DNA of 64,000 nucleotides from Treponema denticola (GTDB taxonomy: Bacteria; Spirochaetota; Spirochaetia; Treponematales; Treponemataceae). Numbering within the stretch: position 1 is the stretch's first letter; every line of letters begins with the position of its first letter. A program made the translations under genes and the position numbers. The stretch covers positions 2,790,001 to 2,854,000 of the forward strand of contig NZ_CP038800.1 of the NCBI RefSeq assembly GCF_024400535.1, in the 5' to 3' direction. The notes beneath the pieces were generated by a model. The model did not search any database. It had not been told where the DNA came from and worked only from the letters and a program-made list of their open reading frames with translations. Shown piece after piece: positions 33,814 through 42,697 of the stretch.

Positions 33814-34644
33814 ATGCCGGAAATATTTAAGCTGTACAACCTGCCTCAAAAACAAAGATGCCGCAAGATAGTCAAAATTTTAGAATCGGCAGAAAATGCT
33901 TTTGTACAAAACAAGCCCGATGAATTTTTAGATATTTTTTATCTGAAGTCTTTATTAAAAGTTATTTTAGATGACTTAAACTCAGATGCTGCAAAAAAGA
34001 TTCAAGCCTGGATTGAAAATCCGGAAGAAGATCAAAAACGGAATATCATAAATTTTACCCGATATGAACTATATAAAACTCTTGATATAGCTCCTTCAGA
34101 GTGGGACTTAATTTTACCTAAGTCCGGAGCTGACGAAATTTCAAATTTTAGAAGAAGATTTTTTAAGGATGTCTATGTCTATGCAGAAGATATAAGAACA
34201 CCTTTTAACATAGGCTCCATATTTAGAACTGCGGAATCTTTTGGGGTCGAAAAAGGTTTTTTGTCTCATGATTGTGTTTCCCCAGATAATCCCAAGGCTA
34301 AAAGAACAGCTATGGGATGTACCGAATATTTAGCATGGGAAAGGGCCGACCTTGAGAGTCTTCCCAATCTTCCTTTAATGGTACTTGAAACGGGCGGAAC
34401 AGATATTTCAGAGTTCGATTTCCCCAAAAAAGGAATTGTCGTCATAGGTTCTGAAGAATTGGGAGTAAGCCCTGAAGCTATCAAAAAAGCAGATGGAAGA
34501 ATAATAAGCATTCCCATGTACGGCATAAAGGCCTCGATAAATGTAAGCGTTGCCTTCGGTATCTGTATGCAAAAATGGTGTGAGGCTCTTACAACCGATT
34601 GCCCGCATATTTGCAAAAGCCCTATTGAAAAACATCTTTTTTAA
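33814..34644 (+). CDS. SpoU/TrmH-family RNA 2'-O-methyltransferase
   Basis: A 276-residue protein. The N-terminal 120 residues are a helical extension. The SPOUT domain follows with its three motifs: RTPFNIGSIFRTAESFG (motif 1, about residues 129-145), IVVIGSEELGVS (motif 2, about 209-220) and IPMYGIKASINVSVAFGI (motif 3, about 231-248), which form the trefoil-knot SAM site. It methylates a ribose in tRNA or rRNA; the exact target cannot be read from sequence. It starts eight bases after the Fe-ADH-like gene, without a clear ribosome site, and so depends on coupling. Confidence 0.88.
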   Translation: MPEIFKLYNLPQKQRCRKIVKILESAENAFVQNKPDEFLDIFYLKSLLKVILDDLNSDAAKKIQAWIENPEEDQKRNIINFTRYELYKTLDIAPSEWDLILPKSGADEISNFRRRFFKDVYVYAEDIRTPFNIGSIFRTAESFGVEKGFLSHDCVSPDNPKAKRTAMGCTEYLAWERADLESLPNLPLMVLETGGTDISEFDFPKKGIVVIGSEELGVSPEAIKKADGRIISIPMYGIKASINVSVAFGICMQKWCEALTTDCPHICKSPIEKHLF

Positions 34645-34676
34645 TGATATCTTTATCCCGCTCTTATGGAGGTAAT

Positions 34677-35315
34677 ATGAAAAAAATCATATCAATTCTT
34701 TTTATGATATTCCTTGTGTTTATTTTTACCGGATGTGAGCTTTTAGACTCTCTGATCCAAGAAAACAAGGAAGTAGTTAAGCAAATAAAGGATGAAGATT
34801 TAAGGGGTTATACCGTAACATGGCTGATTTTTGCGGATGACAGCGATGCCTTAAAATCGGCTGCATATAAAAAGGCAGCCGGCTATTATAAAAAAACGGC
34901 AGAAAATGAGGGCCTAAAAGACCAGTTCCAGATAATAGTTGTTTCTGATGGAATAGAGAGGGCTATCCGTGAAAAAGTAAAGGAAGCAGGTTTTGATGCC
35001 GATTGCTTCCCGCTAAAATGGAACGGAAATATAAAAAACAAATATAATCCTAACGATAAAAAAAATTATTCCGTCTTTTTCGATAAAAAGGGTAGAGCTC
35101 TTTTTAGTATGACGGAAGATTGGAAATTCGAAAATTACGGCGGTCTTGCCGATTATTCTCTTGAAGCTGCAGGTTTAAATAACATCAATGAATTAAAAAA
35201 TCCGCTCACCTTTTTTACTACATTAAATAAAATACAAGCAGACGATATTTTTAAATTTATAACCAATGCCGTAAATTTAAATCTAAAAGATATTTTAAGA
35301 TATTTTATAAACTAA
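34677..35315 (+). CDS. Lipoprotein of unknown function
   Basis: A 212-residue protein. The signal MKKIISILFMIFLVFIFTGC places the lipidated Cys at residue 20. The start at 34677 has GGAGGT five bases upstream; the longer frame from 34644 would add MISLSRSYGGN and hide the signal peptide. The mature part is about 190 residues, Lys-rich, with RGYTVTWLIFADDSDALKS (about residues 42-60) and no recognised domain. It lies within a co-directional run between the methyltransferase and hutI. Confidence 0.8.
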   Translation: MKKIISILFMIFLVFIFTGCELLDSLIQENKEVVKQIKDEDLRGYTVTWLIFADDSDALKSAAYKKAAGYYKKTAENEGLKDQFQIIVVSDGIERAIREKVKEAGFDADCFPLKWNGNIKNKYNPNDKKNYSVFFDKKGRALFSMTEDWKFENYGGLADYSLEAAGLNNINELKNPLTFFTTLNKIQADDIFKFITNAVNLNLKDILRYFIN

Positions 35316-35340
35316 TTTTATTTTTTATGGAGGATTCAAA

Positions 35341-36582
35341 ATGATTTTATTTATAAGCAACAGTATTTTTTCTTCTACCGAAAAAAAAGGAGAAGATTTT
35401 GATAAGGCCTTCGCCGGCTACATCGTTGTAGAAGACGGTCTAATCCAAAAAGTGGGTAAGGGAGAAGTTCCCGAAAGTTTAAAAAACCAAGCCGAAAAAA
35501 TAATAGATGCACGGGGAAAGACTATTACGGCAGGGCTTATCGATGCTCACACCCACTTGGTGCACGGCGGTTCACGCGAGCATGAGCTTGCAATGAAACT
35601 TGCAGGAAAAACTTATCTTGAAATTCATGCAAGCGGCGGCGGTATTTTCAGCACTGTAAGAGCTACCAGATCAGCTTCAAAAGAAGAGTTGACGCAAAAA
35701 GCTTTGACTAGCCTTGACCGAATGCTTATTCACGGTACAACCACTGCCGAATCGAAAAGCGGTTACGGCCTCGACATGGAAACCGAAATTAAATGTCTTG
35801 AAATAAATTCTTATCTGAATAAAAACCACCCAATCGATATTGTTTCAACCTATATGGGTGCTCATGCAACTCCGCCCGAATTTAGGGACAACAAAGAAGG
35901 CTATATCAAGTTTATGATAGAAGAGGTTATGCCCGAGGTTAAAAAACGCGGCTTGGCAGAATTCTCCGATGCCTTTTGTGAAGACAAGATTTTTTCCGTA
36001 GAAGAAACCGAAAGAATAATGAAGGCCGCTGCCGGCTTAGGTTTTAAGCTGAAACTTCATGCCGATGAAATTATTCCTTTAAAGGGAGCGGAACTTGCAG
36101 CAAAGATGAATGCTCACTCAGCCGAACACTTGATGGCTATATCCGATGAGGGCATTACGGCTCTTGCAAAATCCGGAACTGTTGCCGTTCTTCTCCCTGC
36201 GACTTCCTTCTTTTTGATGTCACCCATTTATGCACCTGCAAAAAAGATGATTGAAGAAGGCGTAAGGGTTGCCCTTGCAACCGATTACAACCCCGGAAGC
36301 AGCCCGACAGAAAACCTGCAAATGGCTATGTGGGCAGCCTGTTATAAGATGAAGCTTTTGCCTGCACAAATTTTACGAGGCGTTACAATCAATGCAGCTT
36401 ATGCGATAGATCGTGAAAAAACTATAGGCAGCATTGAAGAAGGAAAACAGGCCGACCTTGTTATCTTTGATGCCCCCAACATAGATTACCTTGTTTATCA
36501 CTTCGGCGTAAATTCCGCTTATCAAGTTTGGAAAAAGGGAAGGCTTGTTGCCGAAAACAGCCGGATAGTTTATAATAATTAA
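35341..36582 (+). CDS. hutI: Imidazolonepropionase
   Basis: A 413-residue amidohydrolase that opens 4-imidazolone-5-propionate to formiminoglutamate, step three of histidine degradation. Motifs include the metal-binding GLIDAHTHLVHGGSREHE (about residues 66-82), FKLKLHADEI (about 238) and the late ATDYNPGSSPT, with Asp in the active site. TATGGAGG provides the ribosome site 11 bases upstream. The following gene acts on a downstream one-carbon product, so the pair fits histidine fermentation. hutH and hutU are not in the window. Confidence 0.95.
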   Translation: MILFISNSIFSSTEKKGEDFDKAFAGYIVVEDGLIQKVGKGEVPESLKNQAEKIIDARGKTITAGLIDAHTHLVHGGSREHELAMKLAGKTYLEIHASGGGIFSTVRATRSASKEELTQKALTSLDRMLIHGTTTAESKSGYGLDMETEIKCLEINSYLNKNHPIDIVSTYMGAHATPPEFRDNKEGYIKFMIEEVMPEVKKRGLAEFSDAFCEDKIFSVEETERIMKAAAGLGFKLKLHADEIIPLKGAELAAKMNAHSAEHLMAISDEGITALAKSGTVAVLLPATSFFLMSPIYAPAKKMIEEGVRVALATDYNPGSSPTENLQMAMWAACYKMKLLPAQILRGVTINAAYAIDREKTIGSIEEGKQADLVIFDAPNIDYLVYHFGVNSAYQVWKKGRLVAENSRIVYNN

Positions 36583-36636
36583 TTATGATATTTGAATTGA
36601 CCAAACAAAAATAATTTGAATAATAGGAGATATTTT

Positions 36637-37278
36637 ATGGAATTAGTAAAGATGACTGTAAATGATTTTGTTGCAGAAACAGCAAGCGATTCACCGGCTC
36701 CCGGAGGAGGCTCAGTTTCTGCATTGGCAGGCTCGCTCGCCTCTGCATTGGGAGAGATGGTTATCCGCCTGACTACAGGAAAAAAAGCTTTTGCTTCCCT
36801 CGATGAAAAAACTCAAGAAGAATTTAAGGCTCAGCTTCCGAAATTAGAAAAGGCACAAAAACGCTTGGTTGAAATTATTGATGAAGACACTCAGGCCTTT
36901 AATGCCTTTATGGAAGCCCTAAAGTTGCCCAAGAACACCGATGAGCAAAAGGCAAAGCGCAGCAAGGCTATGTCCGATGCTACCGTTGTAGCTATGCAGG
37001 TTCCGCTTGAAACAGCTAAGACCTGTTTGGATGTACTTCGCTTTTTACCCATTATTGCCATTCACGGAAACAAAAATGCTGCCTCCGATATCGGCGTTGC
37101 AGCCCTTAATGCCCGCTCCGGTTTGGAAGGCGCTATCTTAAATGTTAAGATAAATCTAGGCGGAATCGATGATGCCCCCCTCTGCGAAAAAACAAGAACT
37201 GAGTGTAATAAGATGCTTGAAGAAGGCGAAAAGCTGAAAACCGAAATTTTAAAAACAATCTATTCTAAGATTGAATAG
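36637..37278 (+). CDS. fchA: Formimidoyltetrahydrofolate cyclodeaminase
   Basis: A 213-residue protein of the cyclodeaminase (FTCD C-terminal) family: SDSPAPGGGSVSALAGSLAS (residues about 16-35) is the folate-binding signature. It converts 5-formimino-tetrahydrofolate to methenyl-tetrahydrofolate plus ammonia. The ATG at 36637 has AGGAG eight bases upstream; the longer frame from a TTG at 36616 would include that ribosome site. Stand-alone, without the fused formiminotransferase half found in animals. It follows hutI by 54 bases, linking histidine breakdown to one-carbon metabolism. Confidence 0.93.
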   Translation: MELVKMTVNDFVAETASDSPAPGGGSVSALAGSLASALGEMVIRLTTGKKAFASLDEKTQEEFKAQLPKLEKAQKRLVEIIDEDTQAFNAFMEALKLPKNTDEQKAKRSKAMSDATVVAMQVPLETAKTCLDVLRFLPIIAIHGNKNAASDIGVAALNARSGLEGAILNVKINLGGIDDAPLCEKTRTECNKMLEEGEKLKTEILKTIYSKIE

Positions 37279-37309
37279 GTTTCGGAAAAACATAGCTTTA
37301 ACCGAAATA

Positions 37310-37346
37310 AAAAAGCTCTTTCCTTTTGGGAAGGAGCTTTTTTTGT
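37310..37346. terminator. Bidirectional terminator between fchA and the threonine aldolase gene
   Basis: AAAGCTCTTTCC pairs with GGAAGGAGCTTT around a short TTTTG loop and runs into seven T bases on the plus strand, with an A-rich flank serving the opposite strand. The two genes converge here. Confidence 0.8.
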
Positions 37347-37347
37347 T

Positions 37348-38397
37348 TTAATTAGTTTGTGAGGATATTTCATCCAAAAATTCAAACAAGTTTTTTACAG
37401 CCTCTTTTGTTGTCGCCCAAGATGTGCAAAAGCGCACGGCTGTTTGGTTTTCTGAAACCTTTGTCCAAAATTCGCATTTAAATTCTTTTTCTATTTTGGA
37501 TAAAAGGCTGGTTTCTATTATCGGGAAGCTCTGATTTGTTTCGCTTTCTATAAAAAAAGAAAAGCCCCTATCGGAAAAACCTTTGCGGATCAGCTTTGCC
37601 GTTTCATTCATTGTTTTTCCTATTTCGAAGTAAAGCTTATCCGTAAAAAGAGTTTTAAACTGAAGGCCTAAAAGTCTACCCTTTGCAAAAAGCCCGCCTT
37701 TTTGGTTTTGAATGTATCTAAAGTCCTTTTGAAGAGCAGGATTGTTGATGATAAGAGCTTCCCCGAAAAGAGCTCCCATCTTTGTTCCGCCTATATAAAA
37801 GGCATCCGTATATCTTGCCATGTCTGCAAGGCTTAAATCGTTATTGTCAGCCGTAAGGGCTGTCCCTAGACGGGCACCGTCAACATAGAGGGGTACGGAA
37901 TATTTTTGAGCAGTCAGTTTTAAATCCTGTAATTCTTTTTTTGAATAAATGGTACCGAGTTCTGTAGGGTTTGAAATATAAATCATTCCAGGCTGAACCA
38001 TGTGCTCGGCTGTGGGATCATCATAGTGAGCTTTTATAAGAACTTCGGCCTGCTCCGCCGTTATTTTTCCGTTTGCCGATTCAATGGTAAGAACCTTGTG
38101 TCCGCAAGCTTCGATAGCCCCCGACTCATGTACATTTATATGCCCTGTATCAGCAGCGATAACTCCCTGATGCGGTCTTAATACGGAGGCTATCATAGTG
38201 AGGTTAGTCTGAGTTCCGCCTGAAAAAAAATACACATTGCTTTGAGGCGCATCCAGTTCTTTTAAGATAAGGTCTGCCGCTTCTTCACAATATTTATCGC
38301 AGCCGTAACCGACAGTTTGCTCTTCATTTGTTTCCGTCAATGCTTGAAGAATTTTAGGGTGACACCCCTCGCTGTAATCATTTATAAAAAAATACAT
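37348..38397 (-). CDS. ltaE: Low-specificity L-threonine aldolase family protein
   Basis: A 349-residue PLP fold-type I enzyme. Motifs are GGTQTNLTMIAS (about residue 60), HINVHESGAIEACGHKV, the conserved YVDGARLGTAL with the PLP-binding Asp/Arg (about residue 172) and FYIGGTKMGALFGEA with the Schiff-base Lys (about 206). It splits threonine to glycine and acetaldehyde, or acts as a related beta-eliminating lyase. AAGGAG lies 11 bases before the ATG, and a promoter is at 38434-38462. Single-gene unit. Confidence 0.88.
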   Translation of the reverse strand: MYFFINDYSEGCHPKILQALTETNEEQTVGYGCDKYCEEAADLILKELDAPQSNVYFFSGGTQTNLTMIASVLRPHQGVIAADTGHINVHESGAIEACGHKVLTIESANGKITAEQAEVLIKAHYDDPTAEHMVQPGMIYISNPTELGTIYSKKELQDLKLTAQKYSVPLYVDGARLGTALTADNNDLSLADMARYTDAFYIGGTKMGALFGEALIINNPALQKDFRYIQNQKGGLFAKGRLLGLQFKTLFTDKLYFEIGKTMNETAKLIRKGFSDRGFSFFIESETNQSFPIIETSLLSKIEKEFKCEFWTKVSENQTAVRFCTSWATTKEAVKNLFEFLDEISSQTN

Positions 38398-38433
38398 CTT
38401 AATAGTACTCCTTAAAATTATGCATACAAATTT

Positions 38434-38462
38434 ATTCTAACATAAAATTTATAATTTGTCAT
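38434..38462 (-). promoter_or_regulatory. Promoter of the threonine aldolase gene
   Basis: Minus strand ATGACA (38462-38457), 17 bases, TAGAAT (38439-38434), leaving a leader of about 30 bases. Confidence 0.6.
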
Positions 38463-38493
38463 GATTTTATAAAGTTTATGTCAATACAAGAAC

Positions 38494-39246
38494 CTAATTT
38501 TTTTTTGAGTTTCCTAAAATTTTAAAAAATCCTTTTTTTGTTTGTTTGGAAACCTCTTCTTTTTTAGGCGGTATAAAGTTATTGATAAATTTTGATAAGG
38601 CTCCCTGTTTGGAAGTATCAATCAAAAAGTATGCTATATCGCCTATAGTTGAAAAAACGGGGATTAAAACATTGTCTCCTTGCTCTACGGGAAGATGACT
38701 TATGGAGGCAGCTTTAAAGGCTTCTCGAATATCTATTTGAGGAATAATATCTGCTATATTTAAATCTTTGTTATAATCTATTTCGGCTTTAATTTTTTGA
38801 GAGACTTCTACGATTTCTCCATTGAGGTTGACTATTGCTACAGGAATATCTATCATGTCAACTAAACTTTTAATCAAGCCGTTAAGACTTGCAATTTTTA
38901 AGCTCTTTTGTGCAGTGATCGTATTGGATACGCTAAGAGCGTCTTGTAAAAAAAAACCTGCAGAACCTAATCTTGCAACTTTTTTTTCAGATAAGATTCC
39001 TCCGGCTTTTATGGTTTCCATTAAAGTAAAAAAATCTTTTTTCCTTTTTATTGCACCTATTATGATATTGATAATTATAATTAGCTGCAAACCTGAAAAT
39101 ATAAAGCCCAAAAATAAAACAAGTTCGGAATCGCCTTTAAGAGGGATTTTCATACCTACACTATATGCCCAAAAAGCTGTTATTATCATAAAAACAAATG
39201 AGACAGCTAAGCTTATAAACAATAGTTTTTTTTCAATAAAAATCAT
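38494..39246 (-). CDS. Membrane protein with PAS-like domain, linked to KtrAB
   Basis: A 250-residue protein from the ATG at 39244-39246, chosen because GGAG lies seven bases upstream; an in-frame start at 39279 would overlap ktrA by 23 bases. Two membrane helices (LLFISLAVSFVFMIITAFWA, then a second near residues 45-68) are followed by a cytoplasmic part with MIDIPVAIVNLNGEIVEVS, a PAS-like beta strand pair. The tail is Lys-rich. The layout is that of a small membrane-tethered sensor. It is the last gene of thyX-ktrB-ktrA and could modulate potassium uptake, which is inference from position only. Confidence 0.65.
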   Translation of the reverse strand: MIFIEKKLLFISLAVSFVFMIITAFWAYSVGMKIPLKGDSELVLFLGFIFSGLQLIIIINIIIGAIKRKKDFFTLMETIKAGGILSEKKVARLGSAGFFLQDALSVSNTITAQKSLKIASLNGLIKSLVDMIDIPVAIVNLNGEIVEVSQKIKAEIDYNKDLNIADIIPQIDIREAFKAASISHLPVEQGDNVLIPVFSTIGDIAYFLIDTSKQGALSKFINNFIPPKKEEVSKQTKKGFFKILGNSKKN

Positions 39247-39256
39247 ATTTGCTCCG

Positions 39257-39949
39257 TTACATATTTCTAAATTCTTCAAGCTTTATATTTGAGCCTATCA
39301 AAAAAAGTTTATCGCCTTCTCTCAACTCAAAATCATCTTCAGGATAGTGCATAGCTTCCTGCTTGACTGGGTTGCCGACAGAATCTATATCCAAATCCAT
39401 TCTAACAAGAGCAATCAAAGTAATATTGAATTTTTCTTTTAGAGCAAGAGCTGCGACCGTTTTTCCGATAAAGAATTTAGGCAAGATTATTTCTTTTATT
39501 GAAAAATCTTTTGTAACGGCGATTGAATCCATTACATCGGGAGAAATAAGCCGCCTCGCAATTCTTGTTGCAGCCGATATTTCGATATTTAAAACTTCGT
39601 TTGCTCCAACCCTTCTTAAAACGGTTGCATGGAGAGGTGAAACGGCACGCGCTAAAACATAGGGAATATCCCTTTGCTTTAAAAGAGTTGTAGTTAAAAC
39701 GCTTGCTTCTATATTATTGCCTATGGCGACTATGGCGACTTCCACATCATCTAATGGGGCTTTTAAAAGAGCTTCTTCATTTGTAGTTTCTACAAGCATT
39801 GCTGCCGGAACGATTTTTTTTATTCTTTCGACGGCTTGAATGTCATGATCAAAAGCGACTACTGAAGCACCTCCGTCTACAAGAACTTCACAAATTCTTG
39901 AACCGAATTCTCCCAAACCTATGACTGCAAAGTTTTTATTTGTTTCCAT
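39257..39949 (-). CDS. ktrA: Potassium uptake regulatory subunit KtrA (RCK protein)
   Basis: A 230-residue RCK protein. An N-terminal Rossmann domain with FAVIGLGEFGSRICEVL (GxGxxG near residue 10) binds ATP/NAD-type nucleotides, and a C-terminal RCK_C domain follows (KFFIGKTVAALALKEKFN, then LREGDKLFLIGSN). It forms the cytoplasmic octameric ring that gates KtrB. The chosen ATG (39947-39949) has GGGAG upstream; the alternative at 39964 shares one base with the ktrB stop and adds MGEKY. Confidence 0.92.
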   Translation of the reverse strand: METNKNFAVIGLGEFGSRICEVLVDGGASVVAFDHDIQAVERIKKIVPAAMLVETTNEEALLKAPLDDVEVAIVAIGNNIEASVLTTTLLKQRDIPYVLARAVSPLHATVLRRVGANEVLNIEISAATRIARRLISPDVMDSIAVTKDFSIKEIILPKFFIGKTVAALALKEKFNITLIALVRMDLDIDSVGNPVKQEAMHYPEDDFELREGDKLFLIGSNIKLEEFRNM

Positions 39950-39963
39950 ATATTTTTCTCCCA

Positions 39964-41688
39964 TTATCCTATTGCTATATTTCCATAAGGATATTCTATA
40001 TCATCATTTTTTTGGTTTTTACCGGCCGCAGTTAAAAAAGTTAAGGGGCCTACCCTTCCGATAAACATTAAGATTATTATTACTATTTTACCGGCCGGTG
40101 AAAGAGCTGCCGTTATTCCTGTAGAAAGACCTACTGTTGCAAAGGCCGAAACGGTTTCAAACAATAATGCTAAAAAAGGAAGGCTTTCGGTAATTGTTAA
40201 TAAAAAAATTCCAACTGAAATTGCCGCAAGTCCGAAACCGAAAATTAAAAAAGCTTTTTTTACTTGTTCTTCAGGCACCGAAACATTTTTAATTACAACC
40301 GTTTTTTGATTTTTTAAAAAAGATTTAAAAAAAGCAAAGACCACTGCAATTGTGTTCAGCTTTATTCCTCCGGCTGTACTTCCTGCAGCTCCTCCCATGA
40401 ACATTATAAATATCATAAAAAGCAAGGTTGCATTTGTTAAATTAAGGAAGGAAACCGTAGAAAAACCTGCGGTACGCAATGTTATAGCTTGAAAAAAACT
40501 TGCAAGGTATTGAGTTCCCAAAGACATCTCTTTCATAGTATTGCGATGCTCAAGTAAATAAAAAAGAGCAAAAGAAATAAAAAGAATAAAAACCGTAAGG
40601 CTTAAAATCATTTTTGTATTTACCGAAATTAAATAATCTGTCTTTTTTTTCTTTAAAAATGTATTTTTTATATCTGTCCTAACCTTAGCTAAAACATCAT
40701 AAATAACTGCAAAACTTATTCCGCCTAAAATTATGGTAAAGCCTATTGTTAAACTGATAATAATATCGGAGGTAAAAGATTCCAAATTGTTTGAAAAAAG
40801 AGCAAAGCCCGCATTACAGAATGCGGATATTGCATGAAATAATGCAAAGCCTAGGGTTTTAAGATTGAAGCCTAAAATGCGTGAAAACCCTATAAATAAA
40901 AATACAGCACTTAGGGCCTCTATAAAGAATGTAGATAAAACAATTACTCTTAATGTTTTAAAAAGGTTTGACATGTCATCTTCACTGACCATGTAAGAAA
41001 TTGTGAGCTTTTCACTGACCGTCATTTTTTTTCGGAAGGCAAGCATTCCGAAAAATGAAAAAACCATTATGCCTAGTCCTCCGACTTGAATTAAAACAAT
41101 CAGAATAAATTTTCCGACTATGGTAAGTTCGGAAGAAATATCTATAACACTTAATCCTGTAACACATACGGCGGAAGCAGACGTAAAAAGTGCCGTTAAA
41201 AAATTTAAGGGAGAGCCTTTTGCAGATGCTGCAGGAAGCATAAGTAAAAAACTGCCGATGATTATTACCATAAAAAATGAAATAATCAAAGTACGGGCAG
41301 GGTTTGAAATAATTTTTGCAGTTAATCCTGCCCGCTTGCTTATCAATCTAATTATTTTTCCAAACAAAAAGATATTTTTAAAAATATCAAAAACAATACT
41401 TAGCTCTTCAGAAATATTTTTAAAACCTATTTGTATTTTAAAGATAATAAAAGTTAAGGCAAAAATAAGTACGGCTAAAAAATCTACAAAATTATTTTGA
41501 AAATATTTGCGTATATACTTTTCCTTACGGACTGCAAAAAAAGTTTCTGAAATAACGAATAGAAGAATTAAAATATCTATTGTATGGATAATAATTCCGG
41601 GTGTATTTTCGGGATAAAATTGCTGTAAAAATAAAAGTATAAGGCTTAAAGCGAAAGCCGTAACGACAAAATAATCTCGCTTTCTCAT
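39964..41688 (-). CDS. ktrB: Potassium transporter membrane subunit KtrB (TrkH family)
   Basis: A 574-residue polytopic protein. Unlike typical 450-residue KtrB proteins it has about 120 extra N-terminal residues with four more predicted helices before the first pore repeat. Pore-loop motifs include ASAVCVTGLSVID, AISAFCNAGFALFS, ITLRTAGFSTVSF and FATVGLSTG, the four selectivity-filter repeats of the TrkH/Ktr superfamily. The protein is the sodium-dependent potassium pore. It precedes ktrA with stop and start overlapping and follows thyX by 18 bases. Confidence 0.92.
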   Translation of the reverse strand: MRKRDYFVVTAFALSLILLFLQQFYPENTPGIIIHTIDILILLFVISETFFAVRKEKYIRKYFQNNFVDFLAVLIFALTFIIFKIQIGFKNISEELSIVFDIFKNIFLFGKIIRLISKRAGLTAKIISNPARTLIISFFMVIIIGSFLLMLPAASAKGSPLNFLTALFTSASAVCVTGLSVIDISSELTIVGKFILIVLIQVGGLGIMVFSFFGMLAFRKKMTVSEKLTISYMVSEDDMSNLFKTLRVIVLSTFFIEALSAVFLFIGFSRILGFNLKTLGFALFHAISAFCNAGFALFSNNLESFTSDIIISLTIGFTIILGGISFAVIYDVLAKVRTDIKNTFLKKKKTDYLISVNTKMILSLTVFILFISFALFYLLEHRNTMKEMSLGTQYLASFFQAITLRTAGFSTVSFLNLTNATLLFMIFIMFMGGAAGSTAGGIKLNTIAVVFAFFKSFLKNQKTVVIKNVSVPEEQVKKAFLIFGFGLAAISVGIFLLTITESLPFLALLFETVSAFATVGLSTGITAALSPAGKIVIIILMFIGRVGPLTFLTAAGKNQKNDDIEYPYGNIAIG

Positions 41689-41706
41689 TTTGCTGTTCCT
41701 TGCGTT

Positions 41707-42543
41707 TTAGATTTGTCTTCCGCTTTTAAGTTTTTCGTTAAAGCGTTCAAGCTCTTTTCCTTTTAAGCCGCTGTCTTTTCCGGCTATTAAATTGCGTATA
41801 GCTTCAAGTTCTTCTGCCGAAAAGTTTACGCCGTTTTTTTCATGCCGCTCAAAAGAAGCACAGGCAAGGGGGGTTACGGTTTTACAAATCTCGAACATCA
41901 CTTCGGCATAGTCTCTAATTTCTTTTTGCGCATGAGCATCCATACGCAGCCGCAAAAAATGAAAAAGATTATGCAAGTCTATTTGCCAATACCATTCGGT
42001 ATAAGTGGAAAGGGGAAGGTTTATTCTGGCAAGCTCTCTTGCAATATTTTTATCAAGCAATTTAGAGTAGCCTGCATAAATTTCTTCTTGTTGTTTTTGT
42101 AAAGAATTTATAACTTCATTTTGAAGGTCTTGAGGAACGGCCTCATTCATTCTGCCCTGCTTATTGTCGCTGCTTTGCAAAGCTATATCGTTTCCGGCGG
42201 GTACATAAAACTCAGGCTTTAAGATAGAATACCGTCCCGAAATTTCGTTTAAGCGGGCAGTCCTATGCCTGATCCACTGACGGGCTACAAAAATGGGAAG
42301 CTTTACATGAAAGGTAAAAACCACTTGTTCAAAAGGAGAGGTGTGCTTATTCCGCAAAAGATAATCTATCAAGCCTGCATCTTCACGGACGGTTTTAGTA
42401 CCTTCCCCATAAGAAACACGGGCTGACTGCACTATGCGGGCATCAGTTCCCATGTAGTCTACCAATCTGATAAAGCCCTTATCAAGAACCTTAAATTCTT
42501 TATCCAAAATTTTTTCCGCTTCCGGAGCTATACAATGTGCCAT
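41707..42543 (-). CDS. thyX: FAD-dependent thymidylate synthase ThyX
   Basis: A 278-residue flavoenzyme methylating dUMP with methylenetetrahydrofolate and NADPH. The ThyX motif RHRTARLNEISGRYS is at residues 92-106; the usual RHRxxSxNExSxRY has Ala rather than Ser at one variable site. FHVKLPIFVARQWIRHR precedes it, and a catalytic Arg/His helix (WYWQIDLHNLFHFLRLR) lies near residue 190. It leads the ktrBA transcript. TATCAT lies six bases before the ATG, with only a weak -35. Confidence 0.95.
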   Translation of the reverse strand: MAHCIAPEAEKILDKEFKVLDKGFIRLVDYMGTDARIVQSARVSYGEGTKTVREDAGLIDYLLRNKHTSPFEQVVFTFHVKLPIFVARQWIRHRTARLNEISGRYSILKPEFYVPAGNDIALQSSDNKQGRMNEAVPQDLQNEVINSLQKQQEEIYAGYSKLLDKNIARELARINLPLSTYTEWYWQIDLHNLFHFLRLRMDAHAQKEIRDYAEVMFEICKTVTPLACASFERHEKNGVNFSAEELEAIRNLIAGKDSGLKGKELERFNEKLKSGRQI

Positions 42544-42697
42544 AGGAGAATGATAGCATAAATTATAAAAATTGGCTAGAGATTCTTTTTGATCTCGATT
42601 ATAAAGCTATTGATTTTTTTCCTGTTTACACCGATGGAAATCAGTTTTTTTGCCTTGCATAAATACTTTTTTTATATTAAACTTGATACATTATAAG

